Source: Limoniibacter endophyticus (lineage in GTDB: Bacteria; Pseudomonadota; Alphaproteobacteria; Rhizobiales; Rhizobiaceae). Taken from it: DNA of 64,000 nucleotides. The notes under the pieces are model-generated. The model ran no database searches. It worked only from the letters and a program-made list of their open reading frames with translations, and was not told the DNA's origin. This document shows positions 56,887 to 64,000 of this stretch, one piece after another. The DNA lies in NCBI RefSeq assembly GCF_014652835.1, contig NZ_BMZO01000007.1:202975-266974 (forward strand), in the 5' to 3' direction. Position 1 is the stretch's first letter, and every line of letters begins with the position of its first letter. The translations under genes were made by a program, and so were the position numbers.

Positions 56887-57882
56887 TTAAGGCAGCTTTG
56901 AGAGCAATCTTTCGCGGCTTCGCGCATCTATAAAGGCTGCGCATAACGCTTCGCGCGTGAGTTCGACGAGTTCGGCTTCCGTGAAGCCGTGAGTTTCGGC
57001 CGCAATTTCATACTCCCGCTTCAGGGTCGTCTTGAAGAAGGGCGGATCATCAGAACTGACGGTGATCCGGCAGCCTGCGTCCTTCAACAGACGCAAGGGA
57101 TGGGCTTCAAAACTGGGAAAAACACCGAGCGCAATGTTCGAACCGGGGCAGCATTCGAGGACTATGCCTTGCTCCGCAATTCCTTTCATCAGGCGCTCGC
57201 TTTCAACGGCTCGAACGCCGTGCCCCAACCGGTCTGGTCGAAGCGAGTCGATAGTGCGCTCTATCTCTTCTGCGCCGGCAAATTCGCCGGAATGTACCGT
57301 GATGCCAAGACCTGCATCACGAGCGATATCGAATGCAGCAGCATAATCGCGAATGTCGCCAAATCGCTCGTCGCCGGCCATGCCGAACCCTGTTATGAGA
57401 GGCGCTTTGCAAGTGGCCGCAAATTTCGCTGCAGCCGTGACCTTCTCGGCGCCGTAGTGCCGAACACCAGTCACGATGAAACGGCACTCGATGCCGAATG
57501 CCTCTTTTGCCTCGATCGCGGCGGTACTAAGCGCTTCGACATAATGCTCTGCTCCAAGTCCTGATTGCTCGGCGTGACAGGGTGAAATGAACAACTCGCT
57601 GTAGATAGTGCCTTGTTCGCTCAATTGCTTCAGATAATCGAAAGTCAGTAATTTGTGATCGGCCTCATCGCGAAAGAGTGCTGCAATACGATCGTAGGCA
57701 TCGAGAAACTGACTGAAATTCCCCCATAAGAACTGGTCGCCATTTGTGACGTCAGAAATATCGACATTATATTTGCGAGCCTGTCGCAATGCGAGGGCTG
57801 GCGATGTGGTTCCGTCGATATGGCAGTGCAATTCCGCCAAGGGAAGTTGCCAGTTTAAAAGTTCGTTTTCCGTGGAGGTCAT
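56887..57882 (-). CDS. add: Adenosine deaminase
   Basis: Add deaminates adenosine to inosine, using zinc. The 331-residue TIM-barrel protein has the zinc-binding LPLAELHCHIDG, VHSGE, RLGHGVRA and SSDDPPFF motifs. The ATG at 57882 is chosen because it gives the standard length; an earlier in-frame start adds 46 atypical residues. It precedes upp on the minus strand, and both complement the cdd-punA-deoA genes on the opposite strand. It is divergent from ubiE with 103 bases between starts. Confidence 0.93.
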   Translation of the reverse strand: MTSTENELLNWQLPLAELHCHIDGTTSPALALRQARKYNVDISDVTNGDQFLWGNFSQFLDAYDRIAALFRDEADHKLLTFDYLKQLSEQGTIYSELFISPCHAEQSGLGAEHYVEALSTAAIEAKEAFGIECRFIVTGVRHYGAEKVTAAAKFAATCKAPLITGFGMAGDERFGDIRDYAAAFDIARDAGLGITVHSGEFAGAEEIERTIDSLRPDRLGHGVRAVESERLMKGIAEQGIVLECCPGSNIALGVFPSFEAHPLRLLKDAGCRITVSSDDPPFFKTTLKREYEIAAETHGFTEAELVELTREALCAAFIDARSRERLLSKLP

Positions 57883-57985
57883 GATGAAAGTCCCGGCAAT
57901 AATGATTAGGTGAGAGCTGGCGGACGAAGGATGGCGCCCGCAGTCTGGATGGACTATGGTCGCCTCGCATTGGAAAGAAGGCAAT

Positions 57986-58762
57986 ATGAGCAATACGAGA
58001 AGCACCCGCGCCGAAGACATGCGAACATCCTACGGATTTCGCAGTGTGGACACCGAAGACAAGCAGCCGCTTGTCAACGAAGTGTTTCACAGCGTTGCCA
58101 AAAAATACGATGTCATGAATGATCTCATGTCAGGTGGTCTGCATCGCGCTTGGAAAAACGCGATGGTCGCAGCGCTAAATCCGCCGAAATACGGCGATTT
58201 CAAAGTGCTCGACGTTGCTGGCGGCACAGGGGATATTGCTTTTCGCATTGTTGAGGCTTCGCAGAACAATGCACACGCAACTGTGCTCGATATTAATGGC
58301 TCCATGTTGAGCGTTGGCCGCGAGCGCGCCATCAAGCGCAAACTCGACCCCCATGTCGACTTTGTCGAAGCCAATGCCGAAGAACTTCCGTTCGAAGATC
58401 GCAGCTTCGATGCTTATACGATCGCTTTTGGAATACGTAACGTTCCGCGCATCGACGTTGCGATAAGGGAGGCATATCGTGTGTTGAAGCCTGGAGGACG
58501 TTTCCTGTGTCTGGAATTTTCCGAAGTAGATCTTCCGTTGCTCGACAAAATTTACGACGCCTGGTCTTTCAACGCTATTCCGCAACTAGGTAAGATGATC
58601 ACCGGCGACGCGGAGTCCTATAGCTATCTCGTCGAATCAATCCGCAAATTCCCTAACCAGGAAACCTTTAAAGGCGTTATTGAAAGCTGTGGTTTCGACC
58701 GCGTCAGCATTCGCAACTATACTGGCGGCATTGCGGCGCTCCACTCGGGCTGGAAGTTGTAA
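57986..58762 (+). CDS. ubiE: Demethylmenaquinone/ubiquinone C-methyltransferase UbiE
   Basis: UbiE is the SAM-dependent C-methyltransferase of ubiquinone (and menaquinone) synthesis. The 258-residue protein has the SAM loop [14 protein letters not shown], the conserved [17 protein letters not shown] and the AFGIRNVP motif. The C-terminal block contains [10 protein letters not shown] and [11 protein letters not shown]. The ATG at 57986 has AGAAGG upstream. It is followed after 9 bases by ubiB. Confidence 0.95.
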   Translation: MSNTRSTRAEDMRTSYGFRSVDTEDKQPLVNEVFHSVAKKYDVMNDLMSGGLHRAWKNAMVAALNPPKYGDFKVLDVAGGTGDIAFRIVEASQNNAHATVLDINGSMLSVGRERAIKRKLDPHVDFVEANAEELPFEDRSFDAYTIAFGIRNVPRIDVAIREAYRVLKPGGRFLCLEFSEVDLPLLDKIYDAWSFNAIPQLGKMITGDAESYSYLVESIRKFPNQETFKGVIESCGFDRVSIRNYTGGIAALHSGWKL

Positions 58763-58771
58763 GAGGCAGGC

Positions 58772-60346
58772 ATGACGAAAGTTGCTGCCGCTTTTCGGCT
58801 GGCACGAGCAGGATGGGTGATGGTGCGTGAAGGTGTGATCGCGGCCCTTCCTGGCGAATACATGCCCGGTCTTCCAGGCTTTGGCTGGCGTGTTTCGAAG
58901 CTTCTGGCCCGTCCGCGTTCCCGCAAGCGCGACCGCGTGCAGAGCATGTCGGCAGCCGTAGGAAAACTTGGCCCGTCCTATGTCAAGTTAGGGCAGTTCC
59001 TTGCCACGCGTCCCGATGTCGTGGGTTCGGATGTCGCGGTGGATCTCGCACTGCTGCAGGATCGTATGCCGACTTTCCCGACGGGTTTGACTCGGCGCGC
59101 TCTCGAAAGTTCGCTCGGCCGTCCGGCGGATGAACTTTTCCTCTCCATCGAAGAACCGGTTGCCGCAGCTTCCATCGCGCAGGTTCATCCCGCACAGGTC
59201 CGGACTGAGCACGGCTCAAAGAAAGTTGCGATCAAGGCGATTCGCCCCGATATACGCCGCCGTTTCGCGCAGGATCTCGAAAGCTTCTATCTCGCGGCGA
59301 GTATGATCGAGCGGTTCGTGCCGATGACGCGTCGCCTGCGTCCTATCGAAGTGGCACGCACATTGGCTCAAACGACCAAGATCGAGATGGATCTGCGTCT
59401 TGAAGCCGCGGCGCTTTCCATTCTGGCGGAAAACACTGCGCAGGATCCGGGTTTTCGCGTGCCCTCGGTTGACTGGGAGCGCACAGGTGGAGACGTGCTC
59501 ACCATGGAATGGATCGACGGCATCAAGATGTCGGACGTCCAGGCCTTGCGAGATGCCGGTCATGATTTGAGGGCTTTAGCGTCCAATCTCATCCAGTCAT
59601 TCCTGCGGCATACGCTTCGCGACGGTTTTTTCCATGCCGACATGCATCCGGGCAACCTTTTCGTTGAGGCGAATGGCACTATCGTTGCCGTCGATCTTGG
59701 CATCTCAGGCCGTCTTGGAAAGAAGGAGCGTCGTTTCCTCGCCGAGATCCTTTACGGTTTCATTACACGCGATTACCGCAGAGTTGCGGAGGTTCATTTC
59801 GAAGCCGGTTATGTGCCGGCCGAGCATGATGTGGCTGCCTTTGCCCAAGCGATCCGCGCGATCGGCGAACCAATTCATGGTCAGCCGGCGGAAACGATTT
59901 CCATGGCGCGTTTGCTGACGCTTCTCTTCGAGGTAACCGAACTCTTTGATATGGAAACGCGTCCCGAACTCATTCTCCTGCAGAAAACCATGGTAACGGT
60001 CGAGGGGGTGGCCCGGACGCTCGATCCGGCCTTCAACATGTGGAAGACCGCGGAACCGGTGGTAGGCGACTGGATCAAGGGTAATCTCGGGCCGAGGGGG
60101 CTTTTAGCGGACGCCGGAGAAGGTCTCCACGCGCTCGTTCGCCTGTCACGCCAGATACCCGAATTCTCCCACCGGTTTGAGCGCTTGACACATGAGACCG
60201 ATCGTATGGTTGAGCACGGGTTCCGTTTCGACGCGGCAACAGCTGAGGCGATAGGCAGATCGGAAGCAAGACATACCCGCTCTGGCCGCGTTGCGCTCTG
60301 GATCATTGCGGCAACTCTCGTTTACATAGCTGTGCAATTGTCTTGA
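58772..60346 (+). CDS. ubiB: UbiB, ABC1-family ubiquinone biosynthesis kinase-like protein
   Basis: UbiB is a membrane-bound atypical kinase needed for ubiquinone synthesis. The 524-residue protein has the KxGQ motif in GPSYVKLGQFLATRPD, the A-rich loop AAASIAQVHPAQV, and KVAIKAIRPDIRRRF. Catalytic DGFFHADMHPGNLFV and VDLGISGRLGKKERR follow. A last hydrophobic segment (LWIIAATLVYIAVQL) anchors the C-terminus in the membrane. Its stop overlaps a possible TTG start of coaBC. Confidence 0.94.
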   Translation: MTKVAAAFRLARAGWVMVREGVIAALPGEYMPGLPGFGWRVSKLLARPRSRKRDRVQSMSAAVGKLGPSYVKLGQFLATRPDVVGSDVAVDLALLQDRMPTFPTGLTRRALESSLGRPADELFLSIEEPVAAASIAQVHPAQVRTEHGSKKVAIKAIRPDIRRRFAQDLESFYLAASMIERFVPMTRRLRPIEVARTLAQTTKIEMDLRLEAAALSILAENTAQDPGFRVPSVDWERTGGDVLTMEWIDGIKMSDVQALRDAGHDLRALASNLIQSFLRHTLRDGFFHADMHPGNLFVEANGTIVAVDLGISGRLGKKERRFLAEILYGFITRDYRRVAEVHFEAGYVPAEHDVAAFAQAIRAIGEPIHGQPAETISMARLLTLLFEVTELFDMETRPELILLQKTMVTVEGVARTLDPAFNMWKTAEPVVGDWIKGNLGPRGLLADAGEGLHALVRLSRQIPEFSHRFERLTHETDRMVEHGFRFDAATAEAIGRSEARHTRSGRVALWIIAATLVYIAVQLS

Positions 60347-60375
60347 GATTGGCGCGCGGGGTCAGTGGTAACACG

Positions 60376-61599
60376 ATGAAACTTTCGGGCAGACGTATTC
60401 TCTTGATCATCGGAGGCGGCATTGCGGCCTACAAGTCGCTCGACCTGATCCGTCGTTTACGCGAGCGGGGTGCCTTGGTCCGCGTGGTCATGACACAGGC
60501 CGCCACCAATTTCATTACACCGCTGGCGGCCGGTGCACTCAGCGCGGATCATGTTTTCCTCGATCTCTTCGACCGTACAGATGAGCAGGATGTCGGCCAT
60601 ATTCGTCTCGCGCGCGAATGCGATCTGGTTCTTGTCGCACCCGCGACCGCCGATTTGATGGCGAAAGCTGCACATGGGCTAGCGAATGATCTGGCATCGA
60701 CAGTCCTTCTCGCAACAGATCGGCCGGTGCTCATGGCACCAGCGATGAATCCGAAAATGTGGAGCAATAAGGCCACGCAGCGCAATCTGGCGACGCTTCA
60801 AGCCGACGGCGTTCATGTAATTGGTCCGGCCACGGGGGAAATGGCTGAAAGCTGTGAGGCAGGCGTCGGCCGCATGGTGGAACCCACGGCCATTGCCGAT
60901 GCCGTCGAAGTGCATCTTACTCCTTCTGCGCAGCCCCTCAGGGGCAAGAAGATCATCGTCACCTCGGGTCCGACGCATGAGCCGATCGATCCAGTTCGTT
61001 ATCTTGCCAACCGTTCATCTGGCCGGCAGGGCCATGCAATAGCGGAGGCGTTATCCAAGCTGGGTGCAGATGTGGTCTTGATCCGCGGTCCGGTAGCCAT
61101 CCCCGATCCTGTCGGCCCGAAAACGATCCAAGTCGAGACTGCGCGTCAGATGCTGGCAGCTGTCGAGGCGCAGCTGCCCTCCGATGCTGCGATCATGGTC
61201 GCGGCAGTCGCCGATTGGCGGCCCGAAAGTGAAGGGGGCGAAAAGATCAAGAAGAAGGTCGGGGAATCGACGCCGAGCTTCGCCTTGATCGAGAACCCCG
61301 ATATTCTGCGCACGGTTGGGCATCACAGGCAGCGTCCTGCTCTTGTGATCGGTTTTGCGGCTGAAACACAGAACCTGATCGACAATGCGCAAGCCAAGTT
61401 GGCCAGAAAGGGAGCGGATTTCATCGTCGCTAACGACGTCTCGACGGAAACTGGGATCATGGGCGGCACTCGAAATCAAGTGCGCCTGGTCAGCAAGGCG
61501 GGCGTTGAGGAGTGGCCGGAGCTCGACAAAACGCAGGTGGCAGAACGGTTGGCGCGTCGCGTCGCGGACTTCTTTGTCAACGAAATCATTGAAATCTGA
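60376..61599 (+). CDS. coaBC: CoaBC bifunctional PPC synthetase/decarboxylase
   Basis: CoaBC joins cysteine to 4'-phosphopantothenate and decarboxylates the product to 4'-phosphopantetheine. The 407-residue protein has the flavin-binding CoaC half (about residues 1-185), with GGGIAAYKSLDLIRRLRERG, PAMNPKMWSN and the active cysteine in AESCEAGVGRM. The CoaB half follows, with TSGPTHEPIDPVRYLANRSSGRQG. I prefer the ATG at 60376; a TTG at 60343 would add 11 residues. With coaE and coaA, the window holds three of the CoA pathway's genes. It follows ubiB, as in other rhizobia. Confidence 0.94.
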   Translation: MKLSGRRILLIIGGGIAAYKSLDLIRRLRERGALVRVVMTQAATNFITPLAAGALSADHVFLDLFDRTDEQDVGHIRLARECDLVLVAPATADLMAKAAHGLANDLASTVLLATDRPVLMAPAMNPKMWSNKATQRNLATLQADGVHVIGPATGEMAESCEAGVGRMVEPTAIADAVEVHLTPSAQPLRGKKIIVTSGPTHEPIDPVRYLANRSSGRQGHAIAEALSKLGADVVLIRGPVAIPDPVGPKTIQVETARQMLAAVEAQLPSDAAIMVAAVADWRPESEGGEKIKKKVGESTPSFALIENPDILRTVGHHRQRPALVIGFAAETQNLIDNAQAKLARKGADFIVANDVSTETGIMGGTRNQVRLVSKAGVEEWPELDKTQVAERLARRVADFFVNEIIEI

Positions 61600-61615
61600 A
61601 GCAGTCCTCACCTGA

Positions 61616-61644
61616 CTGCCTCAGAGAAGCTAAATCTCAGGCAG
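61616..61644. terminator. Weak hairpin between coaBC and prfC
   Basis: CTGCCT-C-AGA pairs with TCT-C-AGGCAG around a 9-base loop, nine pairs with one C-C mismatch. It spans the prfC stop codon and lies 16 bases past the coaBC stop. There is no U-tract, so terminator function is uncertain. Confidence 0.35.
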
Positions 61645-63226
61645 CCTTGCGCTGCTGATAGTCCTTGATATCGGCAAAGCGGATATCCTTCCAGCGATCG
61701 GCCTCGTAGTTGAGAGAGAACGTGTGCTGTGCGAGGAAAACCGGATCATCATCCAGGTCGCGGGCCATGTCGGCGCGGTGCGCATTGATGAACCGCTGCA
61801 ACTCCGCCTCATTATCTGCCGAGATCCAGCGGCAGATCGAAAAACGTGCGACCTCGAAATCGACGGGCAAAGAGTATTCCACGTCCAGACGCTGTTTCAA
61901 TACGTCGAGTTGCAGCGCGCCGACTACCCCGACGATAGCAGGCGAGCCGTCTTCAGGGGTAAAGAGCTGCACTACGCCTTCTTCCGCCATTTGCTGCAGT
62001 GCTTCCTTCAGCTTTTTGGCTTTCATCGCATCTCCTAGTCGAACGCGGCGAAGAATTTCCGGTGCAAAATTGGGCACACCTCGGAAAAGCAGCTCTTCGC
62101 CATCCGTCAATGTATCGCCTATGCGCAGGGTGCCGTGGTTGGGAATGCCGACGACGTCGCCGGCAAAAGCTTCATCGGCTGTAATACGCGAGCGCGCAAA
62201 GAAAAACTGCGGGGCGGAAAGCGACAGTGCCTTTCCGGTGCGCGTCAACTTCGCCTTCATGCCGCGCTTCAACGTTCCTGAACAGACGCGCATGAAAGCG
62301 ATCCGGTCGCGATGGTTGGGATCCATGTTCGCCTGGATTTTGAACACGAAGCCTGTCATGCCCCGTTCGGTCGATGACACAGTACGTGAATCGGCCTCCT
62401 GGTCACGTGGCTGCGGCGCATGTTCGCCGAGCGCTTCGATTAGATCGCGCACGCCGAAATTGCGCAGGGCCGAGCCAAAATAAACCGGCGTCAGGTGGCC
62501 TTCGAGGAAAGATTGCCTGTTGAACGGGCGGCACGCTTCGCGCGCCAGCTCCAGTTCTTCGGTAAACGCGTCACGTTCGTTGGCAGGAAGGAGCCCGGCG
62601 ACCTTGGCTGATCGGGGGCCCTCGACAATCTCGCGATGTTCCTGCGCATCAGTCGTCCGCATTGCGTTGTCGGCAAGATGATATGTTCCGGCAAAGGTCT
62701 TGCCGCGCCCGACCGGCCACGTTACCGGAGCCGTGTCCAGCGCCAGCTTGTCTTCGATTTCATCCAGAATCTCGAATGGATCGCGCGTTTCGCGGTCCAT
62801 CTTGTTGACGAATGTAATGATGGGGATATTGCGCAAGCGGCACACTTCGAACAATTTCAGTGTGCGAGGTTCAATACCCTTGGCGGCGTCTATTACCATG
62901 ATCGCCGAATCTACCGCGGTTAGTGTGCGATAGGTGTCGTCGGCGAAATCCTCGTGGCCGGGAGTGTCCAGCAGGTTGAAGACATGGTCGTCATATTCAA
63001 AGGTCATAACCGAGGTTACGACCGAAATGCCGCGTTCGCGCTCGATCTTCATCCAGTCCGATCGCGTATTCATGCGATCCTTTTTTGCTTTGACCTCTCC
63101 GGCGAGCTGAATCGCTCCACCGAAAAGCAGAAGCTTTTCGGTCAACGTCGTCTTGCCCGCGTCAGGGTGCGAGATGATTGCGAAAGTGCGTCGGCGGGCA
63201 ACCGCCTGTTTCAGATCGTCAGCCAC
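61637..63226 (-). CDS. prfC: Peptide chain release factor 3
   Basis: RF3 is a GTPase that recycles RF1 and RF2 from the ribosome after peptide release. The 529-residue translation GTPase has G1 ISHPDAGKTT, G2 in RERGISVVTSVMTF, G3 DTPGHEDF and G4 FVNKMDRE. An elongation-factor-type domain II and a C-terminal domain follow. The length and the KKKDR-like insert after G1 (VKAKKDRMNTRSDWMKIE) separate it from EF-G. It is convergent with coaBC and divergent from dut. Confidence 0.95.
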   Translation of the reverse strand: MADDLKQAVARRRTFAIISHPDAGKTTLTEKLLLFGGAIQLAGEVKAKKDRMNTRSDWMKIERERGISVVTSVMTFEYDDHVFNLLDTPGHEDFADDTYRTLTAVDSAIMVIDAAKGIEPRTLKLFEVCRLRNIPIITFVNKMDRETRDPFEILDEIEDKLALDTAPVTWPVGRGKTFAGTYHLADNAMRTTDAQEHREIVEGPRSAKVAGLLPANERDAFTEELELAREACRPFNRQSFLEGHLTPVYFGSALRNFGVRDLIEALGEHAPQPRDQEADSRTVSSTERGMTGFVFKIQANMDPNHRDRIAFMRVCSGTLKRGMKAKLTRTGKALSLSAPQFFFARSRITADEAFAGDVVGIPNHGTLRIGDTLTDGEELLFRGVPNFAPEILRRVRLGDAMKAKKLKEALQQMAEEGVVQLFTPEDGSPAIVGVVGALQLDVLKQRLDVEYSLPVDFEVARFSICRWISADNEAELQRFINAHRADMARDLDDDPVFLAQHTFSLNYEADRWKDIRFADIKDYQQRKAA

Positions 63227-63448
63227 GTAAGTATGGTCCCTCAGTTCATCGCGCAGGAGCGGAATCCGTCTCGACCGAGCATTTCATTTTGAGCTGCTTC
63301 TAGCGCAAACCGAGGCAGGAAGGAAATGCCATGTTGTGAAGCGCAGAGGAGCGCTGGGGCAAAATCGTTTGAAAAGACTGCGATTGGCTTGAGAAAGCGG
63401 AAAAGTTGTCACAGAAGTCGGATGTTCGTTCATCTCAGGATTTGCACC

Positions 63449-63919
63449 ATGACCCTTCCAAACGAAGCGCCGCGCCTCGGCATTGTCCGGCAACCACATA
63501 GTGAAGGCCTTCCCCCTCCTTCCTATGAGACGAGCGGCTCCGCGGGCATGGACTTACGTGCTGCATTACCACAAGACCGGCAGATCGTCCTTCTGCCGGG
63601 AAAGCGCGTCGCTGTGCCTACCGGTCTGATATTTGAGATACCGGAAGGCTTTGAAGCGCAAATTCGTCCGCGGTCCGGTCTTGCTCTGAAGAACGGGGTT
63701 ACCTGCCTCAACGCGCCTGGGACAATCGACAGCGACTATCGCGGCGAGGTTAAGGTCATTCTTGTCAATCTGGGGGAGGAGGATTTCATCATCGAACGTG
63801 GCATGCGCGTTGCGCAGATGGTTATCGCTCCCGTCGTTCAGGTTCTGGTTGAGGAGCGCGTCGAAGTAAGTGAGACCACGCGTGGCGATGGCGGCTTCGG
63901 GTCGACGGGCTTTGCTTGA
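63449..63919 (+). CDS. dut: Deoxyuridine triphosphatase (dUTPase)
   Basis: Dut hydrolyses dUTP to dUMP, keeping uracil out of DNA and supplying the precursor of dTMP. The 156-residue trimeric enzyme shows all five motifs: [49 protein letters not shown] and [12 protein letters not shown]. The ATG at 63449 has AGGA upstream and gives the standard length. An earlier in-frame start at 63326 adds 41 atypical residues. It is divergent from prfC, with 222 bases between starts in which I see no other gene. Confidence 0.95.
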   Translation: MTLPNEAPRLGIVRQPHSEGLPPPSYETSGSAGMDLRAALPQDRQIVLLPGKRVAVPTGLIFEIPEGFEAQIRPRSGLALKNGVTCLNAPGTIDSDYRGEVKVILVNLGEEDFIIERGMRVAQMVIAPVVQVLVEERVEVSETTRGDGGFGSTGFA

Positions 63920-64000
63920 GTTGGCTGAGGCGCCCGCGTTCTGTTCATTATCTGTTGAAAACTTTTGGTGGTAATGCTGTTCCGGCCTTTTGGGGGCTGG

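Noticed and set aside
1..64000. CRISPR arrays, insertion sequences, phage genes, tRNA or rRNA genes
   Set aside because: I found no regularly spaced repeats, transposase-like or integrase-like proteins, or recognisable tRNA or rRNA sequence anywhere in the window.

Overview
The window is a gene-dense stretch of an alphaproteobacterial chromosome, most likely from the order Hyphomicrobiales (Rhizobiales) near the Brucella/Ochrobactrum/Phyllobacterium side. The evidence is the ChvI/ChvG-HprK-EIIA-HPr cluster, the rhizobial-type hslV-DUF2585-hslU and hisB-DUF2628-hisHAFE orders, the tyrosine-bearing DivL homologue, the AddAB nuclease and the miaB-ybeZ-ybeY-corC-lnt run. The genus cannot be fixed from the sequence alone. 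There are no rRNA or tRNA genes, CRISPR arrays, insertion sequences or phage genes, and I saw no sign of recent horizontal transfer.

Layout. Bases 1-423 look like the chromosomal origin: a gene-free stretch beside ppsR with an AT-rich block and four DnaA-box-like 9-mers. It is followed by the origin-proximal order ppsR-maf-aroE-coaE-dnaQ, with fxsA-secB on the other strand. A near-consensus parS site lies between coaE and dnaQ, and a weaker one lies at 54.8 kb. From 5 to 9 kb come a Tim44-like protein, mltA, an Smr protein and an XRE regulator, facing a DUF1402 protein. From 9 to 16.5 kb are the HslVU protease genes (minus strand) and the his operon ending in coaA (plus strand). From 16.5 to 24 kb, pckA is divergent from the chvI-chvG-hprK-EIIA-HPr cluster, followed by ahcY. 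From 24 to 36 kb are divL, a tsaE-sugar kinase fusion, murU, addB, addA and a glutathione S-transferase gene. mutS (minus strand) faces away from maeB. The run maeB-tsaB-rimI-plsC/olsA-miaB-ybeZ-ybeY-corC-lnt-XRE fills 39-50 kb. From 50 to 58 kb is a nucleoside import and salvage block: ABC transporter, cdd, punA and deoA, with add and upp on the other strand. The window ends with ubiE-ubiB-coaBC, prfC and dut.

How the parts work together. Several sets share a pathway: coaE, coaA and coaBC (coenzyme A); hisBHAFE (histidine); tsaB and the TsaE domain (tRNA t6A); the AmgK-like domain and MurU (peptidoglycan recycling), perhaps with MltA upstream; addAB and mutS (DNA repair); pckA and maeB (C4/C3 carbon exchange); ubiE and ubiB (ubiquinone); and the nucleoside block (uptake, deamination and phosphorolysis of nucleosides). 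DivL, two TTAA-N7-TTAA sequences and the oriC/parS sites tie the region to cell-cycle control.

The region is mostly conserved core genome. I did not find a clearly new biological system. The most informative non-coding signals are the oriC and parS candidates, the CtrA-like and direct-repeat motifs between pckA and chvI, and an unusual two-part hairpin after hslU.
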